DNA of 64,000 nt. Origin: Mytilus californianus (taxonomy: Eukaryota; Mollusca; Bivalvia; Mytilida; Mytilidae). How positions within the stretch are numbered: the first letter of the stretch is position 1; each line of letters opens with the position of its first letter. The notes beneath the pieces were generated by a model. It was not told the DNA's origin and ran no database searches. It worked only from the letters and a program-made list of their open reading frames with translations. The stretch spans positions 14,244,348 through 14,308,347 of the forward strand of contig NW_026262668.1 in the NCBI RefSeq assembly GCF_021869535.1. The letters are read 5' to 3'. Both the position numbers and the translations under genes were made by a program. This document shows, piece after piece, positions 23,275 through 34,876 of the stretch.

Positions 23275-23395
23275 TCGCTGTGGCTCCATCGGTAGCGCAT
23301 AGAACTGTATAAAGATAAAAAAAAAAAGCGCATAGAACTGTAATTGATAGACTGCTTGTAAGAAGGGGTTCAAATCTCCTGAGATGTTTGCATTT
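23275..23395 (+). repeat. tRNA-derived SINE scrap or tRNA pseudogene
   Basis: Box A-like TGGCTCCATCGG (23281) and box B-like GGTTCAAATCTCC (about 23368) give pol III promoter order. A 16-bp direct repeat (23294-23309 and 23327-23342) flanks 17 A-rich bases, which splits the tRNA body. It is not a functional tRNA. Confidence 0.5.
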
Positions 23396-23675
23396 TTTGT
23401 GGTTAAAATATTATATTGTAATGTTTCTCTCATATTTTTTCGGATGTTTGTTTAATTCATAGAGTCATTATGGATCATTTTGACTATATATCATTTCATT
23501 AAAGAAAAAAAAATAATGTGTTGCTTATTGTGTGCGTTCCTATTACTATCCATACTCCTGATTTACTTCCTATTCCTGTGTTTACATTTATTATATATAT
23601 ATACAAGGAACAATTGCCGTCAAACTGAAGTAGGTGCTTGTACATAACCAATAACACGAGAATTGATTATATAGC

Positions 23676-24447
23676 AATGAAGCCCAAATGTTGTGTGTGT
23701 AATATACACATAACGAAAAAAGGCCATAGCAGAAAAATTTCAAAACAACAAAAACAATTTTTCGAAACCTTGAACAAGAACGTTGTTGAAAGTGGTATGA
23801 TATGTAACAAATGCAGACAGCAATTTTAATTATCGCCAATCCACCAACTGTGAAGATACTAGTACTGACATTGTTACCACCGTCCCTTTACCGGTACCTT
23901 AGTCATCAGAAAATAAAACAACACCACAGAACAAATCAATTACACTACCAATCGTGACTGTAGGTAAAACATCAAGAAAGTGTAGCATCTGTATCACAAC
24001 AAAGGGTCCATTTGTTACGATGCCAGAAAAAGCCAGATTACATATGTTTGTAACACAAAGTGTTCTAGTACCAACTGGTGTAAAATGTTTTCCGGTTCAT
24101 ATAGACGGTAAAACCTTAAAAATCGGGACAGATATAGATACATCCAGATTGAGGAAAACAACATCCCAGTTAAATGCGTCCGATATTATTTGGCTTCTTG
24201 ACAGGTTACGTGGTATGTTATCTCATGCAAGGAAAAAGAGACTAGACTTGTTTATTGTTAACGGTTGGTTTTGTGAGTGAAAGGCGGGAGCCCGAACTAT
24301 GGGATGCTGTGCCCATGTAGCTACGATATTGTAGTACATGGGATATGCCAGACATACAGAATATAAAACCAAAACAAACAGATATTCCGTTGCATTTAAA
24401 GATGCCAGTATAGACATTGAAACAGAGACCGATCTAAAATCAGATTA
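23676..24447 (+). pseudogene. Internally deleted DDE-type transposase
   Basis: The first segment (23676-23829) has paired Cys motifs (CCVCNIH and MICNKCRQQF), an N-terminal zinc-binding head, and ends in TAA. The next, in another frame (from about 23945), gives CSICITTKGPFV, PTGVKCFPVHID and LNASDIIWLLDRLRGML, a head seen in metazoan DDE transposases. From about 24255 the same frame jumps to WFCE-TGA-KAGARTMGCCAHVATIL-TAG-YMGYARH, the C-terminal SWIM-like tail of those proteins. The central catalytic several hundred residues are absent, so head and tail are fused by an internal deletion. It is inactive but could be mobilised in trans, as the ends are intact. Confidence 0.65.
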
Positions 24448-24820
24448 GCTGGTTTATATCAGATAATTAGATTTGTGTTTTGTATTTATGTTTAACCCCC
24501 GTTTTTATTATTTTGTTAGTTTTAAGTTAAACAAAGCTATCAAATAAATGTACGCTACAAATCACCTACCAACATTAACACGCTAACTGAAGAAACATGT
24601 TTTTTAATACAAAACTTATTTTGAATATCTATTAGTTGATAATTCATATTTTAATGCACCTCAGAGGCGTTCAAAAAATCAATAGTCTTGGCCTTGAATA
24701 TTGTAGGAATACCTGTCCAAGGTATGAAAATAGATGATATGACGTATTTTCATGTACTATAATAAGCATCTATCGGGCTATTTAAAAACATGATTTACTT
24801 ACCTAATCAAATGAAGAAAA

Positions 24821-24850
24821 AAAATCAGGGGAAAATGGCCCTACCTCTTT
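24821..24850 (-). repeat. Right terminal inverted repeat
   Basis: Partner of 22843-22872. Confidence 0.85.
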
Positions 24851-25239
24851 CAGTATTCCGTTCTAATACATAATTGGTTTGAAAAATCTTTTTTGAAAAA
24901 TGTACCATTATTTGTTATAATTATGCAACGAAGCTTTAAACGTAATACAATTATCTCGTCATTTGAAGTAGTAATAATGATAACACGGGGATTATTATTT
25001 AAACTACTATTTGTATTCATAATCAACGAATGAATGCTTCTAAGTGACAACTGACGTGTGATATAATGCTCTTGGGGGCAAGAGCTGTTGACTTAAATAA
25101 CATATTCATTTCATCGAGAATGTTTCGAATTGATTAACCATGAAAAAATCAAGTATGCTGTAAATTGGCTCATATTCTAGAAATCAATTTTCATGAGGAC
25201 TTTTGATATGAATACCCATCGATTTGAACACTTAAGAAA
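24851..25239. other. Nothing recognised
   Basis: Unassigned AT-rich spacer. Confidence 0.4.
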
Positions 25240-25835
25240 ACACAGGTTTTAGTTTAATACTTTTGTTTGAATAGATGCTGAAGAATAAAGAAAAAAAAAC
25301 TAACAAAAACAAAAACCAAAAGGAATAATCAAACTCATAAGTCGAAACAAAAATGACAATGCCATGCAAAAAACAAAAAACCACGAAAAACAAGCAACAG
25401 AACACAAAACACAACATAGAAAACTAAAAACTTAGCAACACGAACCCCAATAAAAATAAGGTCTGATCTCAGGTGTTTCGGAAGGGCAAGCAGATCCTGC
25501 TTCACACATGGCACACGTCGTGTTGCTCATGTAAGTACAAAACCGGTGATAAGTCTTATTCTAGTTCCGTGAAACAGATATTCCATAACGGTAAACCAAC
25601 TTGTGATGGCGTCCGTAAACTTTTCGAAGGGGTGATTTGAACTTCATCATTTGGAATTCTTAGATCAATAACTTCAGGTTAAACAGCAACCTTCTATCAA
25701 GGAAATCGTGATAGGAAATGCAAGAAGTGGAATATCGTATCAAGTCGGAGATATATACTCCATATGTAGGCGCTGCTTGAATGTTGCTACATAGAAATGG
25801 AAAGTTCACAGTTGAGAAACCGCTTATTCTTGAAA
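25240..25835 (-). mobile_element. Family P PLE: RT C-terminus and 3' UTR
   Basis: Minus strand from 25835: NFPFLC, AAPTYGVYISDLIRYS-like residues, then a HHKLVYRYGISVS-type motif near 25580-25600, then the family-P 3' UTR to 25240. It has multiple frameshifts and no catalytic region. Confidence 0.7.
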
Positions 25836-26239
25836 TAAGGATTTTTCTCTAACTACGAAATTGACCCAAAAGAAATTTGATCCACATAACATTGTCATGA
25901 ATATTTAGAATATATATAAAGGGTTGATACAAAAAAGAAAAATATAAATATAAAATACAGAGTTCAATGTAGCTAAAAAGCATAATTTTTTAATTTAAAA
26001 CATTCTTAACTCTCCCACTTTACTAATAAAAACGATTAATTTTCGTTTTGTCAACATGATATCTTGGGCATTCGCTTGGGAAAGTATCACACAATATAAG
26101 ATCTGCTTTAGAAAGCAAAACATACATGTAAGTAATCTGCAATACGATGTTCTCCTAATCTTGAATATAAATCTGTATACCACCATTACTTATGTTATGA
26201 TATAATATCTTTTTTTTAAAACGGATTTATGTAAATGAG
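25836..26239. other. Nothing recognised
   Basis: AT-rich spacer between two family-P fragments. Confidence 0.4.
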
Positions 26240-26400
26240 AGCAACACAAACCCCCATCCCCGTTTTTTGGTGGGGTTCGTGTTGATCAGTATTCAGTTTT
26301 CTAGTATGTAGTTTGGAATTGTCAGTTTGTTTTAGACTTATGAGTTTGAATATCCCTTTGTTATTTTTCGCCTCTCTTTTGGCTTCACCTAATTCTTTTG
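26240..26400 (+). mobile_element. Family P PLE 3' UTR fragment
   Basis: GGTGGGGTTCGTGTTGATCA, TTTAGACTTATGAGTTTGAA and TTTTTCGCCTCTCTTTT match the family tail. Confidence 0.65.
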
Positions 26401-26805
26401 ACTTGTAACTTACTTTGTCCATGATGTTATAAAAACTGTAATACTCCATACATAATTCATTACATAAAGTTTATCTATTTACAATTGTGAATCACGAATT
26501 AAATTCATCTCGGCAAACCTTACAATCAACATGTTTGATAAAAGTAAGCACAAGAGCAGTATTGTGGAAATATGATTCCACGTGCAGAAATTTAATAAAA
26601 AAAGTGTTTTCAAAATCTGTTAACTTTTTTTCAGAATAAATACTCGGTATCAATTCCCTTATTTATAGTTTGTATCAATACATAACTGTTTCTATTGGTT
26701 TTACATATAGTTTGTTTTGAACATTGCACAATATAATGTCTCCCTGTTCTGTTTATGACGTTGGTGTATGAGAGCAACAGTTATAGGGAGGCATGATTTC
26801 TTCTT
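26401..26805. other. Nothing recognised
   Basis: Unassigned spacer. Confidence 0.4.
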
Positions 26806-27015
26806 AACATATAAATAAAGGCAACAGTAGTATACCGCTGTTCGAAAACTCATAAATCGATAGAGATAAAAGCAAATCCGGGTTACAAACTAAAACTGAG
26901 GGAAACGCATCAAATATAAGAGGAGAACAATGACACAACAAAAACACAACATTAAAATGTAACACACACAGAAACGAACTATAAGATACTTCGAGTTTCC
27001 CTTCAGTTACTGTGA
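26806..27015 (-). repeat. R3 dispersed repeat
   Basis: Inverted copy of the repeat at 40640-40950: AACAGTAGTATACCGCTGTT, GAAAACTCATAAATCGATAG, AAATCCGGGTTACAAACTAA. A shorter copy is at 52485. Confidence 0.65.
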
Positions 27016-27933
27016 ACATACTTTACTACGGTATACTTTGTATCTTATGTTGTGTTTTTGTTATCTAAATTACAATTATTTAACAGTTAAATGCTTTTTT
27101 TCCAGAAGTGGGTTTTCTTGTGTATTGTTTTATGCACGTTTTATCAATTATTTGATTGATATGAAACAATTGAGATCTTAAATGCTAGCAGTTATAATCC
27201 AAATATGATTTCGTATATCAAGTTTAGCTGACTGTTTTTTTTATCTCAGATATTAAGGTATTTGCATATTCAATGAACATCGCATCACCCCAAATTTAAA
27301 ATAAATAGACCAAAACTCCAAGGAAAAGAAACGAAATCGTAAAATCCAAAACAAAAATAGACAAGATACAAAAAATCATAATGAACATGTACATGCGTCA
27401 CACGTTCCAATGATTCTTCCTCAACGTTCATTAGTAAGTCAGTACCATGGCAAAATAGAAATAGATTTAGATGCCATATGGACGTGCGACCTATGACACA
27501 ATAGTTTGGAAATGGAGATTTAAGATCTAAAGAAACAGCTTAAACCCGCCACAATTTCATGACAGAATCGTCGTCATTAGTTGTTAAATACAATTTTTTA
27601 CGCTTATCGTTATAATGATATTTGGATGTTAAAGGCAGATGTTTTCATTGTTTCTGTTACAATTATTCCCAACATTTATAGAAAATTGTATATTAAGAGA
27701 TTATCATATGATATTGATGTTGTATTTTGCTCTCTGATATGTATTATCGTTATTCTTGTCACTGGATTTTCTATCACATTAACACCGTTTCATCTTTTAT
27801 CCATACCACATATTTGAAAGGTTGCAGTCGACTTTGGTGAACAATGCATGGTCAGTGATAAACAAGCGTAACTATTGCTTTTTTTTTATTAGGTTTGAAG
27901 AAGATTTCTACAATGAATAAACGTTTTTTATTT
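27016..27933. other. Region 3' of the main gene; nothing recognised
   Basis: Lies downstream (minus strand) of the last exon. A 78-codon open frame at 27581-27817 is I/L/F-rich and unsupported. A possible AATAAA signal on the minus strand (27932-27927) directly follows the stop codon. Confidence 0.4.
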
Positions 27934-28120
27934 TTAACCAGTTGTTTTTGATAAAAGTGTTGAAGATGGAGGTTTAATACCGCTATTACACTGATCCCCT
28001 GTACAACAGAAATGACATTCAAATGCATTAGCATTGGTAACTACTCCATATCTCATACAATAGTCTTGATCAGCTGATTCCTTTAACCATTTTGTGTCAC
28101 ATGTTTGTTTCGTCACACAT
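27934..28120 (-). CDS. Terminal exon: second half of Ly6/uPAR-like domain
   Basis: Acceptor AATTCTAG precedes 28120. One base plus codons begin CVTKQTCDTKW and run through YCMRYGV to ECHFCCTGDQCNSG, the CC-x4-CN ending diagnostic of Ly6/uPAR three-finger domains. About 14 residues then lead to TAA (27936-27934). There is no hydrophobic tail, so GPI anchoring is not indicated. The exon starts in phase 2, exactly complementing the donor at 30367, with an intron of about 2.2 kb. Ly6 domains act as extracellular binding modules stabilised by disulfides. Confidence 0.65.
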
Positions 28121-28849
28121 CTAGAATTATAGAGAAAATATGTGCTGAAACATTTAATCTTTCATGTTATAAGACACACATAATCAGCATTGATCACACC
28201 CTAAGAATAAATATCACGAATTTTGCCTGTTTTCCGTTGTATTCTGGCAATGTGAACAAAAAAAGGTATATTAAAACAAAAACCCTTTATACAAATCGAA
28301 TGTTTTTAAAGTTGTAGATATGTACAAGTCAGTTGACTGGCTTACTGTTTTTCTTAAATATTCGAAATTTGAATTGATATTTTTGTTAAAGTCAAATCAT
28401 TTTCACTGTTAATTGTTGTGTTACTGGTCTGTTTCACATGACCTTCAATTCTTCATTTAATACAGTATTTACATTTTATTTTTTTTACTTTCGTTTTTTT
28501 CTTTTTCTTTCCGTTTTCTATTTTTTTTAATTGGAGATAATATACATAGGGCAAGAAAAATCAAAGACTTCTAACGATAGACGAAACAATTGCTAAAGGA
28601 AGAAAGACAAAAAGACAAACAACAGTCTGCATAACATCATACAGAAAGTTTTAGGATTGAGCAACACGTAAAATCCTTTTCAGAAAATCTAGATATGGTA
28701 TTTGAAATTGAAATAAGCAGGTCAAAAACAATATAATTATGTCAAGAACAGTTAACTGATCGGTTAACAAACTGCAATAGGCTTATGTAATTATTTAGCT
28801 GAATATACATATAAACTAGCAAGGTTAAGGAATGATTAAGCGATAGCAA
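28121..28849. other. Intron sequence, nothing recognised
   Basis: Between the two Ly6 exons, with T-rich low-complexity runs near 28475-28530. Confidence 0.4.
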
Positions 28850-29170
28850 ACGGGTTTAACCCCCTCACATTCTGTATGTAGCTGTTCCTAATCAGAAACC
28901 TGTAATTTATAATTGTCGTTTGATTCTGTCCATCATATTTGTTATTCGTTTATTGTTTTGAACATGAACCGCACCGTTCATTTTTTCTCGTTTGAATTGT
29001 TTCATATTTTGTAATGTCTGGGCTTTTCATAGCTTATTATACACGGTATTTGTTTTCCTCACTGTTGAAGGCCGAACGGTGACCTTTAAATGCTTAAAAC
29101 TACGTCATTTGTTTTCTGGTGGATAGTTGTTTCATTCGAAGCGATACCAAATCTTCTTATTTTTTTTGTT
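28850..29170 (+). mobile_element. Solo family S PLE 3' end
   Basis: GGGTTTAACCCCCTCACATT, ATAATTGTCGTTTGATTCTG, CATAGCTTATTATACACGGT, ACCTTTAAATGCTTAAAACT. The same order appears after the family-S RT at 60.7-61.05 kb. It is in the intron, antisense to the gene. Confidence 0.6.
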
Positions 29171-29284
29171 TTCAAAGCCATATAAATTTAAATATATTTT
29201 CTAGTTAAATGAATATAGCAAACCCTTGTTGGATTACTGAAATTAGAAGTGGAATATTTGACAATTAACAATCTTGACGACAAT

Positions 29285-29465
29285 ACAGAAATCGGCGAAA
29301 AATGAGGTAGAAGATCAAAAACCTAAGTTCAAAGAAAAACTGACAATGCACAACAAAAACAAAAAAAAAAAAAAAAAAACAACGAAAATAATATAACAGT
29401 ATACAAAATTGTCAGACAGAAAACTAAATATTGAGTAACATAAACCGGGAGAATCCAGGGGCTTT
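29285..29465 (-). mobile_element. Decayed family P PLE tail
   Basis: An inverted, weak match to the family-P 3' UTR (ATATAACAGTATACAAAATT, GACAGAAAACTAAATATTGA) containing an A20-class homopolymer near 29362. Confidence 0.4.
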
Positions 29466-30154
29466 GACCGATACGGTGACTCTGTGATTCAAGAACAAGT
29501 GGCATGTTTCCACAGTCTTGTAGCTTTAGATACAAGAAAAATTTGTCTGATCTGAAAATTAACTGTTTGTGTCTTATTCCTAATTCGGCCATCTTTGATC
29601 GAGTATGAGTTTTCTTGTGGTCTTATGCATGACATCAAGTCTCCATGCTTTAGGAGTTTTTGTATTTTACCTTCATTTGTATTTCCTAATGAATTTATGA
29701 AGTCAGAACATCGATAAACCCTAAAGATATAGATGAAAAATCCTGAACACATTGCAAGAACTGCAGGCAGAGCAAGGTCAGATACGCGTTTCTTGCTATG
29801 AATGCATCGCCTACTAGTACCATGTTTACCAAACTCTGCTTAACTTTCTCAATAGAATAGGATAAATGACTTTTTATGGTATCTTAAAATATAAGACCAC
29901 GTTAATATGTCTGTCATATCTTATCTGTCAATCGAAGCTCTTAACGTATAAAACAAGAATTATAAACCCCTAACGAATGGATATGGTGTGGTTCAGCTGA
30001 AAAATAGAAAGTTGGCGCTGTTCCTTTGCTTTTTGTGTTTTTTGCGTTGTAGGTACTGATTTTGTGTTATGAATGGATACCCCATATCCTTTCTTTTCTA
30101 TTAATGTGAAAGTGGAATTCTCCATGTTTGTCATAGATCCTAGTTTGATGTTGT

Positions 30155-30270
30155 CATTATATGCGGGATTTTCGTGCTGTGTTGAAGACCCATTGGTGGC
30201 CTTGGCTCTTTGGTCGGATTGTTGTTTTTTTTTGACACATTCCCCGTTTCCATTTTCCATATTATTAATT
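30155..30270 (+). mobile_element. Family Q PLE 3' tip
   Basis: TGTTGAAGACCCATTGGTGG, TTGGTCGGATTGTTG and TGACACATTCCCCGTTTCCA are the terminal part of the family-Q 3' UTR. Confidence 0.65.
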
Positions 30271-30366
30271 TTATATTATATAAGATCCAGATATGAAACA
30301 TAGAACGTATCAAAGTATCCAACATATTATTGAATTTGGTAAGATCAGCTTTATCATATAATTTAC

Positions 30367-30568
30367 CGTTTATAGACATCCGAATTACCATTACCATCAT
30401 ATAAGACATCTGTCATGCAGTAATTGTAACCAGAAGGGCAGATATTTGTGGAACTATTTCCGTACACATCTTTACTATAACAAGGAATGCCATTACTTAT
30501 ATCTCCACACGTGTTACATGTTGAAGGTGTTGGCGTCGTAGCAGCTGAAGGTGTTGGCGTCGTAGCAG
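30367..30568 (-). CDS. Exon: Thr/Pro linker and first half of Ly6/uPAR-like domain
   Basis: An acceptor TTATTATCGATAG before 30568 gives phase 1. Donor ACG|GTAAAT after 30367 gives phase 2 (202 nt). The translation is a duplicated linker ATTPTPSA-ATTPTPS, then STCNTCGDISNGIPCYSKD and ICPSGYNYCMTDV. The Cys spacing (C-x2-C, C, C, YC) is that of a Ly6 domain, and it continues in phase into 27934-28120. The frame stays open upstream through a hydrophobic stretch (MLTVYFVIFLLSIA) that would serve as a signal peptide, so this could instead be the first exon of an independent two-exon Ly6 gene. I slightly prefer the spliced reading, because the phase fits all upstream module exons. Confidence 0.6.
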
Positions 30569-31321
30569 CTATCGATAATAAAAAAATTACAAAATAGACA
30601 GTAAGCATGAAAAACACCTTTTGATTATTTTGATTAAATTGTTTAAGTTGGTTCTTTAGATTTATTGCATTACGGTCACACATCTTAACTCGGAAGAGAA
30701 CTTTTGATTTTGTATAAAACCATCAAATAGAATTGTTTTTACTTGTGAAAACTACGCACGCAAAAACTACAAAAAAGATATCTTCATTAGGCATATGCAT
30801 CCCTAATCTCATTCTATTGAAGCAAAACACATACAGGAAAATATAATGTCTTGGTTTGAAAAAAAAAAAAAAACACCGCACAAATCTGTTGCGACCGAAG
30901 AGCTCGTCTGGAACTACTTTCATTAGAAACACCCTCGACAAAACAAATAAGAAAGCCAAGGATATAAAATAACTCGACACGTTTATAGCTACATCACCAT
31001 ATGACGATTTAAAACGCTGACGACCTTTGTGATAGTAAAATTGTAAAAACATATAATAATTGAATATACTATTTTATAATAAGAACCACACAATATATAT
31101 CAAGGACAAAACAAGTAAAGTGTTATGCATGCAATTTAGTAAATTTCTCTTTAACCCCTTCACAGAAAGCATAACATCTAATAGGTATCTTTACCTCCTT
31201 TGTTAAAAAGTTTAAAAGACTGAACAATAATAAGTGTTATTTTATCTATTACAAATGTATGTAAGAAATAATATATATGTTAAGGTCGGCAATCACAATA
31301 TATATTATTCAGTTTACTTAC
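30569..31321. other. Intron or 5' flank, nothing further
   Basis: If the Ly6 exon is a first exon, its promoter would lie here. No TATA or initiator motif is convincing. Confidence 0.35.
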
Positions 31322-31333
31322 GATTCAGTGATG
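31322..31333 (-). CDS. Candidate 12-nt microexon
   Basis: A strong acceptor (TTTATCTTTTACAG) and a consensus donor (GTAAGTAAAC) bound only 12 bases. Phase is 1 at both ends, adding x-S-L-N-x without shifting the frame, consistent with flanking exons. It could be chance. Confidence 0.3.
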
Positions 31334-32535
31334 CTGTAAAAGATAAATATTAAACAAAAATTGAAATGAAAAGAAAATAATACACACGTCTCATGTAAAA
31401 TCTGTTACACACATTCACTATCTCGTAAAATCGCATAGTAGCACTCTCATTTCAAAAATAGCTGTATTACGTACATTTAATTTGCAAGACTAATAACACA
31501 AGATAATATCTAAAAAAAAAGAAAAGTACGATACGACCACTGGTATACTCTTTTTTTAAATATTAAAAATGTATGAAATAACATTCTTCAGATGTTTACG
31601 CGATATGCGGCTGCCATACATTATTTTTATTTTTGAGTCTTGTCTCACAAGCTGGCTTTTGTGCTTCAAACTTCTTGCCTTTAATTAAAAACTCAAATAA
31701 AGACTGATTTTAAGATCTTGCCATTAATATTAAGAAATGCAGAAAACATAGTTGGCCACAATATTTCTAATACTAAATGGTATTTCGGTTAATTTGTAGA
31801 CAACAGTAGTTTAAAATCTCATACATGGCTTCAGAAAATAAAAAGCAAAGTAACAAACAAAAGTGAAGTAATCACATTAACTTTAAAATGAGCGGTACTT
31901 GGCGAGTCAACAGAACAAGAGTGTCCTGCTATACAGGCATAATCTATCATACGAATTCACAGGCAGTCAAAACGTTATAATCATGAATAGGACACAATCG
32001 CAAAATTAAAGATCATACGACTGTTAGGGTATCTAAAGATATTACACAGCAAAAACATGTCACAAGTGAATTGAGACATAGACAAATCGTTTCGGTCAAC
32101 CTGTTCGTGGCGGTGACTTTAAACTGATGTACGTAGTGTCGATTTCTATAGGTCTTGCTCATAACACTGATTTAGTAGCCTTTGTATAAGACGCATTGTA
32201 TTTTTGAGTAATGGTTAGACCTATATATAGTTTTGCCTATAGCTATGTACAATATGCCAGTTTTGGTCAAATATGTAAAGTTTAACATGTTTATGGTGTC
32301 ATATTGACATCAAAACTAACATTTATGTTCTAACATTTCTAGATTATATTTCTCTTCAAATTAAGCTGTATACAAATGTATATCATGTATGTCGTTAAGG
32401 ATGGAACAATTTTACTCTTTTGGATTTATAGAGCCAGCTCGACAATAGATCTTTTCATACCGTCTCGTTTACAGTTACTGTTTGCAAGTAAAGATAGTTT
32501 GAATTCAATTAAGATTTATACTAATACAAACTTAC
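31334..32535. other. Intron, nothing recognised
   Basis: AT-rich, with no repeat matching the families in this window. Confidence 0.4.
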
Positions 32536-32679
32536 CTAGATACTCTGCACACTTGTTGCATGACTTCGGGCATGTAGAAATAACAAAATTCTGAGACACA
32601 GAAGATGAACATATGTTAATTTGAAATTGAGAACATCTTGGATCATGGTCGATACAAGTAGGCTGTGTAGGTAAAGAAG
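32536..32679 (-). CDS. Exon: ShKT domain 2
   Basis: AATTACAG acceptor and CTAG|GTAAGTTT donor; 144 nt, phase 1 at both ends. After a short linker (SLPTQPT) come six Cys in ShKT order: CIDHDPRC, then C six residues later, then ISTCPKSCNKC. The C-x3-C-x2-C ending is typical of ShKT (SXC) domains, compact disulfide domains of secreted animal proteins often attached to enzymes or mucin-like proteins. It is one of two such exons in the gene. Confidence 0.7.
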   Translation of the reverse strand, partial: LLYLHSLLVSTMIQDVLNFKLTYVHLLCLRILLFLHARSHATSVQSI

Positions 32680-34187
32680 CTGTAATTTACATTTTAAATA
32701 AATCAACACCAGTACTTCAGTATCAGATACTTTTCGTTCTATTACTACACATTAATATCGAAAATCTTTATAAAAAAAAACATGACATATAAATGTTTTC
32801 TTAATAGTCATATGTGTTTATTTTAATGTCACATTTAGGCTACGATAGTTTACCAATGTGTAGTAATATTTTCCAAAGTGATTATACGTGTCTCTGTCAT
32901 AACTGGCTAAAAGTGTTAGATATATCTTAAAATTCTAAATGTACATCTTCATAGGTTGTTACTGTATAAGTAATTTTTCATTTCTGTATACGTAGTTTAT
33001 ACCTTAAATATACAGGTGATAAGATTGTATTCAAATGCTGTATTAACCATTTACAAAGAACACGATTGATTATTTATGATTTTGGTGTTAATAAATGATG
33101 ATATCTTAAAATAAAAAAAAATTTTCGTATTAAATGTTTGATACTATTATATAACACCATGTCAATGAATTGTCCGCATAAGGAAGCATTTTATCATTAG
33201 GAAATTTTACACAGTCATAAGTAATGTGATGACACGATTGCGTTAAAGGAATAGTGCACGTGCAGTGGGTATGGTGCAGGCTGGTGTGCAAACGTACAGC
33301 AGGTAACGTTTCCATGTTAACAAGAAGTAGACAAGTAATACCATCGACCGGCCGCAATGTTGTGGAAAACATAAGACATCAAAGCCTCAAGACATACTCA
33401 TCTGATTAATTTATCTCCGAAATCGCCGTGTACATGCGTAAATTGTCATCTGCATGACATATCGTCTTAACAAAAACCGAATATCCGGTTATACCATCAT
33501 ACGCGGTGTTTAAATTCCGCAAGTTGATATTGAGTAATAGTATTGAAACTTTCATCTGTTTTTGGGGTATATTATTGGATTTTATGCATTCCGGCAGTAT
33601 GAAATACACTTTATTGCTATTTGTCCGCCATTACTGGACATCACAAAGGTTCTCGTAAAATTTTGAGGTCATAATAGAAAATATCTGACGCCACAATGGA
33701 GAAGCGATTGTTGTATGACTTCAATATTTCAAGCAGGGCAGATTTTCGGGTCAACCGGCGCAAATTCCAAATAGCGATAAGGTGTATGTTGTTGTTGACC
33801 ATTTTTTGTTATATTTGACTTTTTTTTGTGACGACTTTGCCATATTGAAAATGATATTAATTGAAAAAATTGCGTATCGTTTTATTTGTTGATCCGTATA
33901 TATAACGAAATATTTGATTAAAATGTTATAAAATTATTTTTACTTTATCTTGTTAATATTTAAGATACGATATATGAACGTGAAAAAAATTTTGTAATTA
34001 TTTTTTTAGTGCCTACAGTCCATGTTTTGTCCATAATTGTTGTCATTATATTTTTATTTTAAGTATAAAATAAACAGTATGCTAATATCTAATAATAATG
34101 ATAATTATAATTAACCCATCTGAACGTATATTATTTTCTAATAATAAAACCACCATGGCGTTTATTTATTTATGTACAGTGGCTTAC
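32680..34187. other. Intron; Cys-containing open frame at 33130-33372 not accepted
   Basis: The minus-strand frame at 33130-33372 contains HCTCTIPLTQSC, but no phase-compatible acceptor and donor pair was found. The rest is unassigned. Confidence 0.4.
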
Positions 34188-34337
34188 CTAGTTGAGGTCC
34201 TGAAGTGCCATTCCCTGTAAAAATTGCATTATTATTTACTGTCATACATGAACATGTAGAAGACATGTTACCATGAATGGTAACAATAGATTGATTATCA
34301 ACTTCACACATAATACATAATGGTCTTTTCTTGTCAT
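34188..34337 (-). CDS. Exon: small Cys domain, possibly a degenerate module
   Basis: A very good donor (CTAG|GTAAGCC) and a weaker acceptor (CTTAATTAAG); 150 nt, phase 1 at both ends. The translation includes RPLCIMCEVDNQSIV, then TCSCMTVNNN and GNGTSGPQL. The C-x2-C and C-S-C pairs echo the B and C exons of the repeated module fused into one exon. Two N-glycosylation sequons (NQS, NMS) are present. The acceptor lacks a pyrimidine tract, so the 5' border is uncertain. Confidence 0.45.
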
Positions 34338-34876
34338 CTTAATTAAGTGTTATAGCGTTCTTTTTATTTGTCTTTGTATATTATTATACCTTACATGTAT
34401 TTCAAACAATTCTATTGGGTAAAACGTTATCACGTGACATGGAATAATTCAGTTAATTTTCATTCAATTGCAAGGAAGAACGAATAACCATAAAAATTTA
34501 CACCAGCGTTGAATAACCCTATTATTCACCGGCGAATAACCTTTTTAGTTTGTTTATTTGTACTCATGAAAATGACGTCACAGACGTAAATAAACAAAAT
34601 GGCAACGTTAAAGTTACAGGAAGCCCATTGATCGAGAGAAGAGGAAATATGACTTTTGACGTGCATCTTGTGCCGATGATATCTCTAATAACGGTCCTTT
34701 TCAGGGCCATCAATATTTTACAAAAAGAATCTACCTTTATTGTACATACGAGAATCCTAAGACACAAATTACACGTATTTTTGAACGTCAACTTGTGTTT
34801 GTTACTGACTCAAGTAAGGGTAAGTGCTTTTACAATGATTCAAAATGCCCTTCCACTGTTAGTTCGGTATAATAAA
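34338..34876. other. Intron; no exon supported
   Basis: Contains short spaced repeats of GAATAACC at 34481-34540. A 114-codon plus-strand frame at 34550 overlaps the left arm region of a hairpin and is not supported. Confidence 0.4.

Larger units (their letters stand above)
22843..24850 (+). mobile_element. DNA transposon, 2.0 kb, with 30-bp terminal inverted repeats
   Basis: Left end 22843-22872 and right end 24821-24850 are inverted repeats with 29 of 30 positions identical, starting AAAGAGGTAGGGCCA. Between them lies a transposase relic (23676-24447) in the same orientation, and a tRNA-like SINE scrap at 23275-23395. No convincing target-site duplication is visible next to the ends. The superfamily is uncertain. 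The coding relic points to a DDE transposase with a SWIM-type tail. Confidence 0.75.

Noticed and set aside
23275-23395. Functional tRNA gene
   Set aside because: Box A and box B are present but the body is interrupted by an A-rich insertion and no cloverleaf is apparent.
33130-33372. Minus-strand frame with HCTCTIPLTQSC, possibly another Cys exon
   Set aside because: No acceptor and donor pair of compatible phase was found, and the pattern fits none of the A, B or C types well.
33406-33609. Minus-strand 67-codon frame next to the former
   Set aside because: No motif, only a GIT similarity to the neighbouring frame; no splice support.
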